11,072 nucleotides of DNA from an uncultured Desulfomonile sp. (GCA_903920415.1 CAIXMD010000465.1:1-11072), one strand, 5' to 3'. Numbered from the stretch's first letter, positions 1-6,912 are shown. The notes: generated from the sequence alone by a model not told the origin. Numbers and translations are program-made.

Positions 1-591
1 ATGCTATTGCGTTCGGTTCAGGAGAATTCGGATCTGTACAGTGCAGCGGTCATGGCCGCAGGCGGGGCAATAATGGCAGGGCAACTTGCGTGCCAAGGGC
101 AAACTGCCTTTGCCGCGGTGCGGCCACCTGGCCACCATGCAAGCCCTTCCAGCCACTGGGGGTTCTGCTTTTTCAACAATGTGGCCATTGCAGTCGAAAA
201 GCTGATACGGGCTGGAGAAGTTTCTCGAGCCCTCGTCTTGGATATTGACCTTCATTTCGGTGATGGAACCGACAATTTTTTCATGGACAGAAAAGATGTG
301 TTGGTTGCCAACGTGCAAGACAGCAACCGCGAGATGTTCTTGCAGAATGTAGATCGGGCTTTGGGTTCTCACGATTACGACATTGTAGCCATCAGCGCCG
401 GTTTCGACAGGCACCTGCAAGATTGGGGGGGAACCCTGACTACCGAGGATTACTTTACCATCGGGAGAAGTGTGCATGACTACGCTGAAGCCAAATGCCA
501 AGGCCGGTCCTTTGCCGTTCTCGAAGGTGGGTACAATACCGATGTGTTGGGAGAGAACGCCCTCGCGCTATGCAGAGGGTTGGATTCATGA
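1..591 (+). CDS. Histone deacetylase family protein, short form, 5' partial
   Basis: This is the C-terminal part (196 residues visible) of a zinc-dependent HDAC/acetoin-utilisation-family amidohydrolase, which removes acetyl or similar acyl groups from amines. Visible motifs in order are RPPGHHA with the active-site His pair (H45, H46), GFCFFNN, DIDLHFGDGT with metal ligands D83 and H85, ISAGFD with metal ligand D136, and LEGGY with the transition-state Tyr (Y178). The frame is open to the left edge, and family members have a further N-terminal stretch, so the ATG at base 1 is probably internal. The stretch between the DxH motif and ISAGFD is short: the usual YPGTG-NVPLPPG segment is absent. 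I believe this matches a compact subfamily seen in methanogens and deltaproteobacteria. The substrate cannot be told. The stop overlaps the ATG of a mini-ORF leading into the next gene. The family call is secure. Confidence 0.9.
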   Translation: MLLRSVQENSDLYSAAVMAAGGAIMAGQLACQGQTAFAAVRPPGHHASPSSHWGFCFFNNVAIAVEKLIRAGEVSRALVLDIDLHFGDGTDNFFMDRKDVLVANVQDSNREMFLQNVDRALGSHDYDIVAISAGFDRHLQDWGGTLTTEDYFTIGRSVHDYAEAKCQGRSFAVLEGGYNTDVLGENALALCRGLDS

Positions 592-641
592 TGCCCGAAT
601 TGACCGATAGACACCATGTGAACCGGTGTAGGAAGCAATGA
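588..641 (+). CDS. Possible 17-aa mini-ORF bridging two genes
   Basis: The ATG at 588 overlaps the TGA stop of the deacetylase gene (ATGA, 588-591), and its own TGA (639-641) overlaps the ATG at 638 of the next gene (ATGA, 638-641). An AGAGGG ribosome-binding-like stretch lies at 574-579, eight bases before the ATG. The peptide would be MMPELTDRHHVNRCRKQ, which resembles nothing I know. It could be a coupling mini-cistron that hands ribosomes from one gene to the next, or coincidence. The overlaps are directly visible; the role is inference. Confidence 0.25.
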   Translation: MMPELTDRHHVNRCRKQ

Positions 642-1297
642 GCATGACGAATGCATTAAGATCAAAGGAAAGTAACACTGAAAATGGACTGTCCTCGAGT
701 ATCAGCCTGTCCATAGGTCCAGGAAATCTGCACAATTTCTTCACGATCCTGCAGCAGGGATTTCTGCTCAAAGCACGCCTCGGAAAGGGTGTCCGCAATA
801 TCTTGTGCGATCAATTCGGCATAAATCAAAGGTACTTCGACACTCGGATCAACACAATCTTTCTTGATGGAAAACCTGTCGATGATGTGGATTCGGCTAT
901 AGTCGGAGAAGGATCATCCGTTGCCCTTTCCGCTTCCATGCCTGGGTTTGTGGGCGCAGCGTTACGGAAAGGGGGCTTTTACGCGGCGATGCGCAGCGAG
1001 ATCACCCACGTGAAGGAACAACAATACGATACAAGTGTTGACGGCCTTTTCACTCTGAAGCTCTATAATTTACTGCTCCCTGAAATAGGACCTCTTTTTC
1101 TGTCTTCCGGTATCATTCTGGACGTAAAGATTGTCAGAGATTTCTTGAAAACCACGTCCTCTGCATTCTGGGCGGGGTGTCAAACGATCCAAGTCAATAA
1201 CCACGAGGTTGACTCGAGCTATTTTTTTCGTCCGGAATGGCAGGACATGAGAGGATTGGTCTTGCTCAGAGTGATTGTTACTTCTCTGCCTGCCTAA
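638..1297 (+). CDS. Conserved-looking hypothetical protein with ThiS/MoaD-like segment
   Basis: I do not recognise this 219-aa protein as a named family. It has no signal peptide or clear membrane helix and looks soluble. Residues about 38-105 read like a beta-grasp fold of the ThiS/MoaD type: a strand, a helix (GKGVRNILCDQFGI), then TIFLDGKPVDDVDSAIV and GSSVALSASMPG, similar in order to the MoaD/ThiS pattern of NG-x-x-V-x-D-x-D, then GD-x-VALLPP. It lacks a terminal Gly-Gly and continues for about 110 more residues, so it is not a sulfur carrier of the usual kind. The ATG at 638 is four bases from the AGGA core (630-633). The in-frame ATG at 644 has a better eight-base spacing from AGGAAG and may be the real start. 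It follows the deacetylase closely and probably shares its transcript. Its stop TAA overlaps the stop of the convergent DUF47 gene. Confidence 0.7.
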   Translation: MSMTNALRSKESNTENGLSSSISLSIGPGNLHNFFTILQQGFLLKARLGKGVRNILCDQFGINQRYFDTRINTIFLDGKPVDDVDSAIVGEGSSVALSASMPGFVGAALRKGGFYAAMRSEITHVKEQQYDTSVDGLFTLKLYNLLLPEIGPLFLSSGIILDVKIVRDFLKTTSSAFWAGCQTIQVNNHEVDSSYFFRPEWQDMRGLVLLRVIVTSLPA

Positions 1298-1905
1298 AAC
1301 ATCTTTACCACAATATTGCTAATGATGTTAGCTGCTTCATCCACACGGTCGGCACTTCTGTTGAAGTGTCTATAGATCTCCCTGAGAGAGAATATAAGGT
1401 GCGTATCTTGCTCGGAAAACAATTGCTTCAGTGCCGTCAAGTAATTGTCGTTCATTCTGTTTTCTATCCTTTTTGCACGGAGAGCATAATCAACAGCCAC
1501 ATTTGGATTCTTCTTCAGGTGCCTCATTGAAGCCACGAGTTGCTCTGCCCCATTTTGGAGTAGGGAAGCCATCTGGCACAGATGGTCGTTGCTCTCAATC
1601 TCGAATACTTTCATTTCTTTGACGGTGTTCTTTGCATGGTCAACTACATCGTCAATAGCTCGAGACAATGCAAAGATATCCTCTCGGTCAATCGGTGTAA
1701 TAAACGTTTGATTCAATTCATCAATCAATATCCTCCGGATATCGTCCGCCTCCTGTTCTATCTGATCCACTTCTTCCGCATCGCCCTGCCCCTGGAGAAA
1801 CTTTGTTAGGGCCTCGCAGCCTTTCAAGGTTTTTTCAGTCTGACTCAGGAGAAGATCAAAGAAGTCTGCCTTCCTCTTGTGACCGAAGATAGTCCAAAAA
1901 GACAT
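1294..1905 (-). CDS. DUF47/PhoU-like phosphate transport accessory protein
   Basis: This 203-aa all-helical protein belongs to the DUF47 (PhoU-related, TIGR00153-type) family, which is usually encoded beside PiT phosphate transporters and is thought to regulate or assist them in the cytoplasm. Family features are the N-terminal MSFWTIFGHKRKADFFDLL, the acidic helix pair containing EQEADDIRRILIDELNQTF, then ITPIDREDIFALSRAIDDVVD, and a C-terminal helix ending RVDEAANIISNIVVK. The length is near the family norm (about 205-225). The ATG is preceded by GAGAGGA (1913-1919) at a seven-base spacing, starting just after the transporter stop at 1922. The 16-bp gap and same strand indicate one transcript and probable coupling with the transporter. 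The gene appears intact although the transporter upstream is frameshifted. The family assignment is strong; its exact role is known only by association. Confidence 0.9.
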   Translation of the reverse strand: MSFWTIFGHKRKADFFDLLLSQTEKTLKGCEALTKFLQGQGDAEEVDQIEQEADDIRRILIDELNQTFITPIDREDIFALSRAIDDVVDHAKNTVKEMKVFEIESNDHLCQMASLLQNGAEQLVASMRHLKKNPNVAVDYALRAKRIENRMNDNYLTALKQLFSEQDTHLIFSLREIYRHFNRSADRVDEAANIISNIVVKMF

Positions 1906-1921
1906 CGGATATTCCTCTCTC

Positions 1922-2940
1922 TTACGACGCGGTAATCCGCATAAGCAAACCGAAGATCAGAGCCGAAAATGCTGCGGACACTGGAACAGTAAGTAACCAT
2001 GCATATGCGATGTTGGCAGCCGCGGACCACCGCACCCCACTCAGTCTACTGGATGAACCTACACCCATGACTGAAGACGCCACCACCTGGGCCGTACTGA
2101 CAGGCCAACCAATTAAAGAAGCTCCCAATATGACCAAAGTCGATGTCATCTGAGATGCGAAAGAATGAACAGGCTCAAGGCGACAGATGCCGTACCCCAC
2201 GGTTTTGACAATTCGCCAGCCGCCTACGACAACCCCACTGCAAGAGCTACGGCGCAGCTTATGCAAGCCCATTCTGGAACGATCATGCTTTCTGCCGTCG
2301 AACCTTCAGCTATTAGTACCAGTAAAATCATCCCCATGGCCTTTTGCGCATCGTTGGAACCGTGGCTGGCGGCCAAAAAGACCATAGAAGGTTTTTGCAG
2401 AACAGTGAATAGGTTTCCTACACTCCTGTGTGCCGAACCGAATAAAGCCTTAATCGCATAGAAAATAAGAAAGCCGCCTGCCATACCAATGCCCGGGGCA
2501 AGCAACATAGGCAGGAATACGCTCTTGGTCACTTTGTCCAGTGCCACTCCGCCGGGCCCCATAGCTATAAGACCCGCTCCGATGAGTCCGCCCACCAGGG
2601 CGTGAGAACTACTGGAGGGTAATCCCAGGAACCATGTAATAATATTCCAAATAATAGCTCCGCCCACCGCACTGATTACCAAGCAGTAGATATGTCCCGC
2701 TGTAAGATGGTCCAGCATTTCCGTCGTCAAGATACTGCCTGCCATGGTGTAGGCCACAGCGGTTCCAAGCAACAGCGCACCTGCAAACTCCGCCGAGGCT
2801 GCGATGGCGAGCGCCTTGACCGGGTGCATGGACTTGGAACAAATAATAGTTGCAACGACATTAGCTCCGTCGTGAAATCCATTCACGAACGCGAAACAGA
2901 TCGTCATTCCAACAGATACGTACATAAGCAGTTCGTTCAA
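1922..2940 (-). pseudogene. pit: PiT-family inorganic phosphate transporter, frameshifted
   Basis: This is a low-affinity inner-membrane phosphate (metal-phosphate) symporter. The first frame (2940 to 2224) carries the N-terminal signature NGFHDGANVVAT, the GLPSSSSHALVGG motif and the second repeat signature ASHGSNDAQKAMG, with several hydrophobic membrane segments. It runs into a TAG at 2226-2224. The protein continues in another frame from 2233 to the TAA at 1922 with VGGWRIVKTVG, LEPVHSFA and PVSTAQVVASSVMGVG, the expected C-terminal third. Joining the frames by a -1 shift at GGGG (2236-2233) gives an uninterrupted protein of about 339 aa, normal for the family and with the correct spacing before GGWRIV. 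Both halves look well conserved, so this is either a very recent mutation, a homopolymer sequencing error, or ribosomal slippage. The start is taken as TTG at 2940; an in-frame ATG at 2925 is an alternative. No clear ribosome binding site is seen for either. Confidence 0.88.
2233..2236 (-). other. Frameshift site in the phosphate transporter gene
   Basis: On the coding strand the codons are GCA GTG GGG TTG TCG TAG. Reading GGG and stepping back one base gives GTT GTC GTA GGC GGC TGG, which restores VVVGGW in register with PiT proteins. A missing G in a run that was five long would have the same effect. The GGGG run would also allow a GGG-decoding tRNA to slip back by one with full re-pairing, so programmed slippage cannot be excluded from sequence alone. 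Confidence 0.8.
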
Positions 2941-3276
2941 TGTCCGGTCTCAGAGTTCAAATGACTTACTCCTCGGGAAAAACGGAACTGGGAAACTTAC
3001 CGGTTAAAAGGTAAATTGGTTGAGTCATGGCCTGATTCTTTCGTACCCTATCGGCCGGCAACTGCATGGTATGCTTCACAACCGGGTCATGATCGTTCCA
3101 GGCGATGATTCGCAGGGATATTCTTGGACTTGTTCGAGCATGCTCCCGGGCGGCACTTCCAGGCTGATGACTGATAAAACATTATCTGTTTGATTTCCAG
3201 TAAATATTTAACAACCACAGTAGAAAATCACGAACGAATGCTCCTCGCATGGTAACATAGGTATGGTTGAAAAGTT
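2941..3276. other. Intergenic region between divergent transporter and aminotransferase
   Basis: This gap of about 336 bp separates the start of the phosphate transporter from the aminotransferase transcription unit. It holds the -35 element of the aminotransferase promoter at its right end. It also holds a 10-bp perfect palindrome GAGCATGCTC (3136-3145) and a tandem CTGATGA/CTGATAA pair (3164-3177). One minus-strand frame is open from the TAA at 2966-2968 back to about 3184 (about 70 codons) but lacks an ATG near its beginning. I see no RNA gene, no clear Pho box, and no convincing promoter facing the transporter. Confidence 0.5.
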
Positions 3277-3295
3277 TTGTTGAAATCCGTATTAT
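3267..3295 (+). promoter_or_regulatory. Sigma70-type promoter for the aminotransferase
   Basis: A TTGAAA -35 element (3267-3272) and a TATTAT -10 element (3290-3295) are separated by exactly 17 bp. Transcription would start near 3301-3304, leaving a leader of about 45 bases before the ATG at 3349. The promoter lies across the TTG that opens the longest frame (3277), which argues against that start. Based on consensus match only. Confidence 0.6.
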
Positions 3296-3331
3296 TCATG
3301 ACCTGTGTGCAGGTCTTCCTCATTATGAAAC

Positions 3332-3339
3332 AGAAGAGG
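3332..3339 (+). promoter_or_regulatory. Ribosome binding site deciding the aminotransferase start
   Basis: AGAAGAGG lies nine bases before the ATG at 3349. The other in-frame starts have no comparable purine stretch: TTG 3277, ATG 3298, ATG 3325 and ATG 3391. Confidence 0.5.
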
Positions 3340-3348
3340 CCGTTAAAA

Positions 3349-4506
3349 ATGGAAGGCAGAGTTCATCAAGTTGACGATTCCCACCGTGTCATGACCCCTC
3401 AACTGGACATGCCCGAACGACTCTTACTCGGTCCGGGGCCATCCAATATGCACCCTAGAGTTCGTCAGGCATTGGGAATGAACGAGGTGGGGCACCTTGA
3501 CCCGCGGTTTATCGGACTCATGAATGAGTCGCAGGAATTGTTGCGCTACGTCTGGCAAACCGATAACCGGTTCACCATACCGGTGAGCGGTACAGGGAGC
3601 GCAGCCATGGAAGCCGCGCTCGCTAACTGCGTAGAACCCGGGGATGTCGTACTGGTTGGGGTGAATGGCTATTTTGGGGAAAGGCTCTGCGATATGGCTT
3701 CCAGATACGGGGCCAACGTCCGACGACTGGAGAAGCCCTGGGGTGAGACCTTCGATCCGGAGGAAATCGCGATCGGATTGGAAACCCATCGCCCTGCACT
3801 ATTGGGTCTCATCCACGCGGAAACCTCCACAGGAGCCTTACAGCCAATGACAGGAATCGGAAAGCTGTGTCGCGAATTCGATTGCCTGCTCCTCTTGGAC
3901 ACCGTGACCAGCCTGGGGGGTGTCCCTGTCTTCCTCGATCGCTGGCATGTGGATATCTCCTACAGTGCGACCCAAAAATGCCTGAGTTGTCCACCGGGTC
4001 TGGCTCCGCTCACTCTAGGTGATCGGGCACTTGCAAAGCTGAACAATCGCAAATTAAAAGTGGCAAACTGGTATTTGGATATGAGCCTTGTGGGGAAGTA
4101 CTGGGGGCAAGAACGTACCTACCACCATACTGCTCCCATCAACATGAACTACGCCCTTCGCGAGGCCTTGCGCCTCATTGCGGAAGAGGGTCTTTGGGAT
4201 CGGTGGGAAAAGCATACGGCAAATGCAGAGATGCTCTGGGAAGGCCTCGCAGACTTGGGAATCGGTTGTCACGTCGAAAAAGAGTTCCGCCTGCCGAGCC
4301 TCACTACTGCATTGGTCCCCGACGGTGTCGACAGTAAAGGTGTGTGTGCCTTTCTATTGCAAAATTATAATATTGAGATAGCGGCAGGCCTCGGACAACT
4401 GGCAGGGAAGGTCTGGCGCATAGGTCTCATGGGCTTTAACAGCCGCGCCGAGAATGTCCTGCTGCTCTTGGCTGCCTTGAAAAAAGCGTTGGAAACATGT
4501 GGGTAG
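3349..4506 (+). CDS. Class V aminotransferase (alanine/serine-glyoxylate type)
   Basis: This is a cytoplasmic PLP enzyme of the alanine-glyoxylate/serine-pyruvate aminotransferase group, moving an amino group between an amino acid (alanine, serine or similar) and glyoxylate or pyruvate. Numbered from the ATG at 3349, the motifs are RLLLGPGPSN near residue 24, the cofactor-phosphate loop SGTGSAAMEAA near 80, AETSTGALQPM near 157, the PLP-ring aspartate in LLLDTVTSLGG (D184), and the Schiff-base lysine in SATQKCLSCPPG (K210). The length of 385 aa is typical. The frame is open back to a TTG at 3277, but that lies within the predicted promoter. The ATG at 3349 has an AGAAGAGG site, and an ATG at 3391 is also possible. 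The gene stands alone: divergent from the phosphate transporter and convergent with the kinase gene 120 bp downstream. The exact substrate pair cannot be assigned; photorespiration-like glyoxylate use or purine breakdown are both possible for the family. Confidence 0.9.
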   Translation: MEGRVHQVDDSHRVMTPQLDMPERLLLGPGPSNMHPRVRQALGMNEVGHLDPRFIGLMNESQELLRYVWQTDNRFTIPVSGTGSAAMEAALANCVEPGDVVLVGVNGYFGERLCDMASRYGANVRRLEKPWGETFDPEEIAIGLETHRPALLGLIHAETSTGALQPMTGIGKLCREFDCLLLLDTVTSLGGVPVFLDRWHVDISYSATQKCLSCPPGLAPLTLGDRALAKLNNRKLKVANWYLDMSLVGKYWGQERTYHHTAPINMNYALREALRLIAEEGLWDRWEKHTANAEMLWEGLADLGIGCHVEKEFRLPSLTTALVPDGVDSKGVCAFLLQNYNIEIAAGLGQLAGKVWRIGLMGFNSRAENVLLLLAALKKALETCG

Positions 4507-4626
4507 GTCTGGCCGGAGCCCAGTCGAAAACGGTTGCACGAAGGCGACAGGCTATTGCTTCCATTGAGGCGATTCGGTATGGCGGTCACACGAAGTGTGG
4601 GCACCCAGGTACTTCACACCTATGGA

Positions 4627-6732
4627 CTACACTCCTATGGGGCTGCTCTTTTCATCGGCCAGCGGGAAGCCTACCACGAATTCCGAACCGCCGCTGTGAG
4701 AGCAATCCTCTGAAAACAAGCACTGTCTGCAATACTCTTCATCTACGGTGGATTGGTCCTCAGAAATCAGGTGGGGACATCGATCACTTTTGAACGTCAG
4801 GTTAAACCCGTACAGCTCTGAAAACATTCTGATCCGTAGCAGGTCAATTCCTTTTCCCCCCGCATTGAAAGAATAGGGCCGCTTACTTGCGTAGTTCTCG
4901 GTATCCTGAATAGGGTAAAATCCTCCAAAAATCAGCTCCTTATCTTTGTCTGGAATTCCTATGCCTGTGTCGGTAACCGTTAGAACGTACCTGTTCCCTT
5001 TGACTCGACCGTTCACTTTTACCAGACCTTTATCAGGAGTGGCTTCAATCGCATTTCGAATAAGCCCCTCCATGACAGCATGAAGAACATGACCCGGAAT
5101 CAGTAGTTCTCCATCCTGAAGTTCAAAATCCAGGTTAACATCCCGCTTTTCTTGATCGGCCTTGGAACGAATGTAATCAAAAAGTGGCCGGCCGAATTCT
5201 CTCATATTTATCCTTTCAAGTTCATCCTGTCTAATCGGAAAGGTTTTTTCAAGCCATTTATGGATGACCGACGTGGCTTTTTCGATCTCCGGCGTCCACT
5301 CCGTCTGTACCTCCATAAGATCAAGTGCGGCCTGCAAGAATTCGGTAATGTACCGCCTCTCCCAGGAATATCCGGTCATTATAATGCTCTCCACCTGGGA
5401 CTCGAGCCTGTTGAGACTCTGGACATGACGGTTCATGCGTGCGAGAGGGCGATCAAAGTCCTTGATTTCCATATCATCGAGCTTTCTCTCCATGGTTGCC
5501 AAAGTGCCGCGGATAATGGCCAAAGGAGTTCTCAGCTCGTGTGAGAGATGGTTCAATATTTTTGACTTAACACGGTTAAGATTTTCCAACTCCCTGTAAG
5601 ACTTCAACATTTCTTCAAAGAACGAGGCGTTTTCTACTGCTAAAGCCACGACGCCTGCGAGCGACGTTAAAACATGGACGTCGTCTTCAGAAAATTGGCC
5701 TTCCTTCTTATTGAGCACCACCAGGCAGCCGATTGTTTTTTCCCTGGTATGCAGAGGTACAATGATCTCGTTTCTGATAATGAAGCCGGCGCGGTCTTCA
5801 AACGGCTTGAAGAATTGGGGATTGCTGGTGGGATCGTTAAGAAGTGCCGGTTCACCGCTGTTGAACACCTGGCCGCTGATACTTTTGTCGAGCGGCAGCC
5901 TTAAATCCGCGCTTTTGCCTTGAATCAGCCCTTGTTCATCCTGAACTTCCTTCCAGTAAAGGTCGCCCCGGCGTTCGTCGTGGAGAAGGACTCCCGCCGC
6001 TTCCGAATCCAGGGCTGTGCGGAGTTCGTTTATTACGACGTAGAGCAGATGATCCAGGTCCATAGTCGTGGCAAGTGCCATGCTCGACCTGTAGATCATC
6101 TCCAAGTCGTCGCGTGAATTCTTTAGCTTCTTGTATACGGTGGCATTATCTATGGCCAGTGCCATGCTGCCGGCCATTGAACTTAAGAGGGCTTCGTCCT
6201 GTTCGGTGAAGTCGCCTCCAATCTTGTTCATTGCCATCAGGACCCCTATGGTCTTATCTCTGCTATTAAGGGGAACCTGAAGTACCTTACGAATCTCGAA
6301 ACCGCTTCTATTAGTCATTTCTGGATAGTAGCGCGAATCTTTCGATGTATCGTTCACTCTTGCCGGACGGTTGTTCTTGAAAACCCATCCGGCTATGCTG
6401 GAATCAAGGGGGAGTCTCAATGCCTCTGACATTGGTGCCAGAATTTGCCTCGTGTCCCTCAATTGTCGCCAGTAGAGGTCTCCTCGGTGCTCGTCGTAAA
6501 GAAGGACTCCAGCCCCCTCTGTGAGAAGGGCTTTGTTGACCTCGTCGATGATGATAACCAGTAACTCGTCCAGATCCATTGTGGAGGCGAGTGCCTGGGA
6601 AATGTTGCAGAGGACCGAAAGATCGAAAAGTTCCTGATCTTCTTGATCCATCGCGGTGTCGATGAGATCGCCGGCTATCTTTTCCAATTCATTGACACGT
6701 TTTTCCAATTCCTCGTAAGTCGGTTTCGGCAT
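4627..6732 (-). CDS. Orphan GAF-GAF sensor histidine kinase with Cys-rich insert
   Basis: This 701-aa cytoplasmic sensor kinase has no membrane segments. Numbered from the ATG at 6732, it has a short coiled coil (PTYEELEKRVNELEK), GAF 1 (about 40-200) and GAF 2 (about 210-370). The GAFs are recent duplicates: GDLYW, LRLPLD and VPL recur at matching places. A HisKA domain has phospho-acceptor H398 in NHLSHELRTPLA, a helical linker follows, and the HATPase has N560 in the N box (RNAIEATPDKG), D588 in DTGIGIP and GGKGIDL near 625. Before the last strand (EFVVGFPL) is an insert with C652, C668, C671 and C677 (CX15CX2CX5C), suggesting a metal or Fe-S site. The start is set by AAGGAG six bases upstream and by the typical MPKPTYEELEKRV beginning; the frame runs 29 codons further upstream. 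No response regulator lies next to it, so its partner is elsewhere. The ligand is unknown; redox, small molecules or metals are possible. Confidence 0.93.
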   Translation of the reverse strand: MPKPTYEELEKRVNELEKIAGDLIDTAMDQEDQELFDLSVLCNISQALASTMDLDELLVIIIDEVNKALLTEGAGVLLYDEHRGDLYWRQLRDTRQILAPMSEALRLPLDSSIAGWVFKNNRPARVNDTSKDSRYYPEMTNRSGFEIRKVLQVPLNSRDKTIGVLMAMNKIGGDFTEQDEALLSSMAGSMALAIDNATVYKKLKNSRDDLEMIYRSSMALATTMDLDHLLYVVINELRTALDSEAAGVLLHDERRGDLYWKEVQDEQGLIQGKSADLRLPLDKSISGQVFNSGEPALLNDPTSNPQFFKPFEDRAGFIIRNEIIVPLHTREKTIGCLVVLNKKEGQFSEDDVHVLTSLAGVVALAVENASFFEEMLKSYRELENLNRVKSKILNHLSHELRTPLAIIRGTLATMERKLDDMEIKDFDRPLARMNRHVQSLNRLESQVESIIMTGYSWERRYITEFLQAALDLMEVQTEWTPEIEKATSVIHKWLEKTFPIRQDELERINMREFGRPLFDYIRSKADQEKRDVNLDFELQDGELLIPGHVLHAVMEGLIRNAIEATPDKGLVKVNGRVKGNRYVLTVTDTGIGIPDKDKELIFGGFYPIQDTENYASKRPYSFNAGGKGIDLLRIRMFSELYGFNLTFKSDRCPHLISEDQSTVDEEYCRQCLFSEDCSHSGGSEFVVGFPLADEKSSPIGV

Positions 6733-6738
6733 CAAGCG

Positions 6739-6744
6739 CTCCTT
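6739..6744 (-). promoter_or_regulatory. Ribosome binding site of the histidine kinase
   Basis: AAGGAG on the minus strand lies six bases before the ATG at 6732. It decides the start against the longer frame that begins at 6819. Confidence 0.75.
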
Positions 6745-6748
6745 GATT

Positions 6749-6904
6749 TCAGGTGTGACCATTGACATGTTGTTTTTCAGCGCCGACTTGACCAAGTTGC
6801 ATGACCACCTCTTGCCCATGCAAGGCAGGTCTCTTTTTCAGAAATATCAAGGAAAATACCAAAGAAACTTCGTTCTTCACAGCGCGTTTGTTGACCCGCT
6901 TCAT
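6749..6904 (-). CDS. Possible 51-aa small protein between radical SAM and kinase genes
   Basis: An ATG at 6904 is preceded by AAGGAG (6914-6909) at a four-base spacing; this site overlaps the TAA stop of the radical SAM gene. The frame runs 51 codons to a TGA at 6751-6749, 16 bases before the kinase ATG. The peptide has a basic N-terminus (MKRVNKRAVKNE), a short hydrophobic run (VSLVFSLIFL, residues 13-22), then KKR and a polar tail rich in Gln, Gly and His. I recognise no family. The strong ribosome site, tight fit between two same-strand genes and lack of overlap favour a real small cistron. The low complexity and lack of homology knowledge argue for caution; it might only serve translational coupling. 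Confidence 0.4.
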   Translation of the reverse strand: MKRVNKRAVKNEVSLVFSLIFLKKRPALHGQEVVMQLGQVGAEKQHVNGHT

Positions 6905-6912
6905 GACTCTCC

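Noticed and set aside
4..501. 165-aa minus-strand frame opposite the deacetylase
   Set aside because: It is antisense to a gene with clear family motifs, and its protein has no recognisable features.
1922..2272. Separate 116-aa gene starting at an ATG at 2272 (minus)
   Set aside because: Its first residues are an out-of-frame reading of the transporter, while the rest is the PiT C-terminus. It is part of the frameshifted transporter, not its own gene.
3160..3200. Pho box upstream of the phosphate transporter
   Set aside because: CTGATGA, CTGATAA and CTGTT repeats are present, but their spacing does not follow the 11-bp period of a Pho box, and they lie about 220 bp from the gene.
4586..4600. 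Hairpin CACAC-GAA-GTGTG as terminator between aminotransferase and kinase
   Set aside because: The stem is only five pairs and no T-run follows on either strand.
6733..6819. 29-residue N-terminal extension of the histidine kinase to 6819
   Set aside because: AAGGAG lies just before the ATG at 6732, and the protein family normally begins at MPKPTYEELEK. The extension also overlaps the small ORF.
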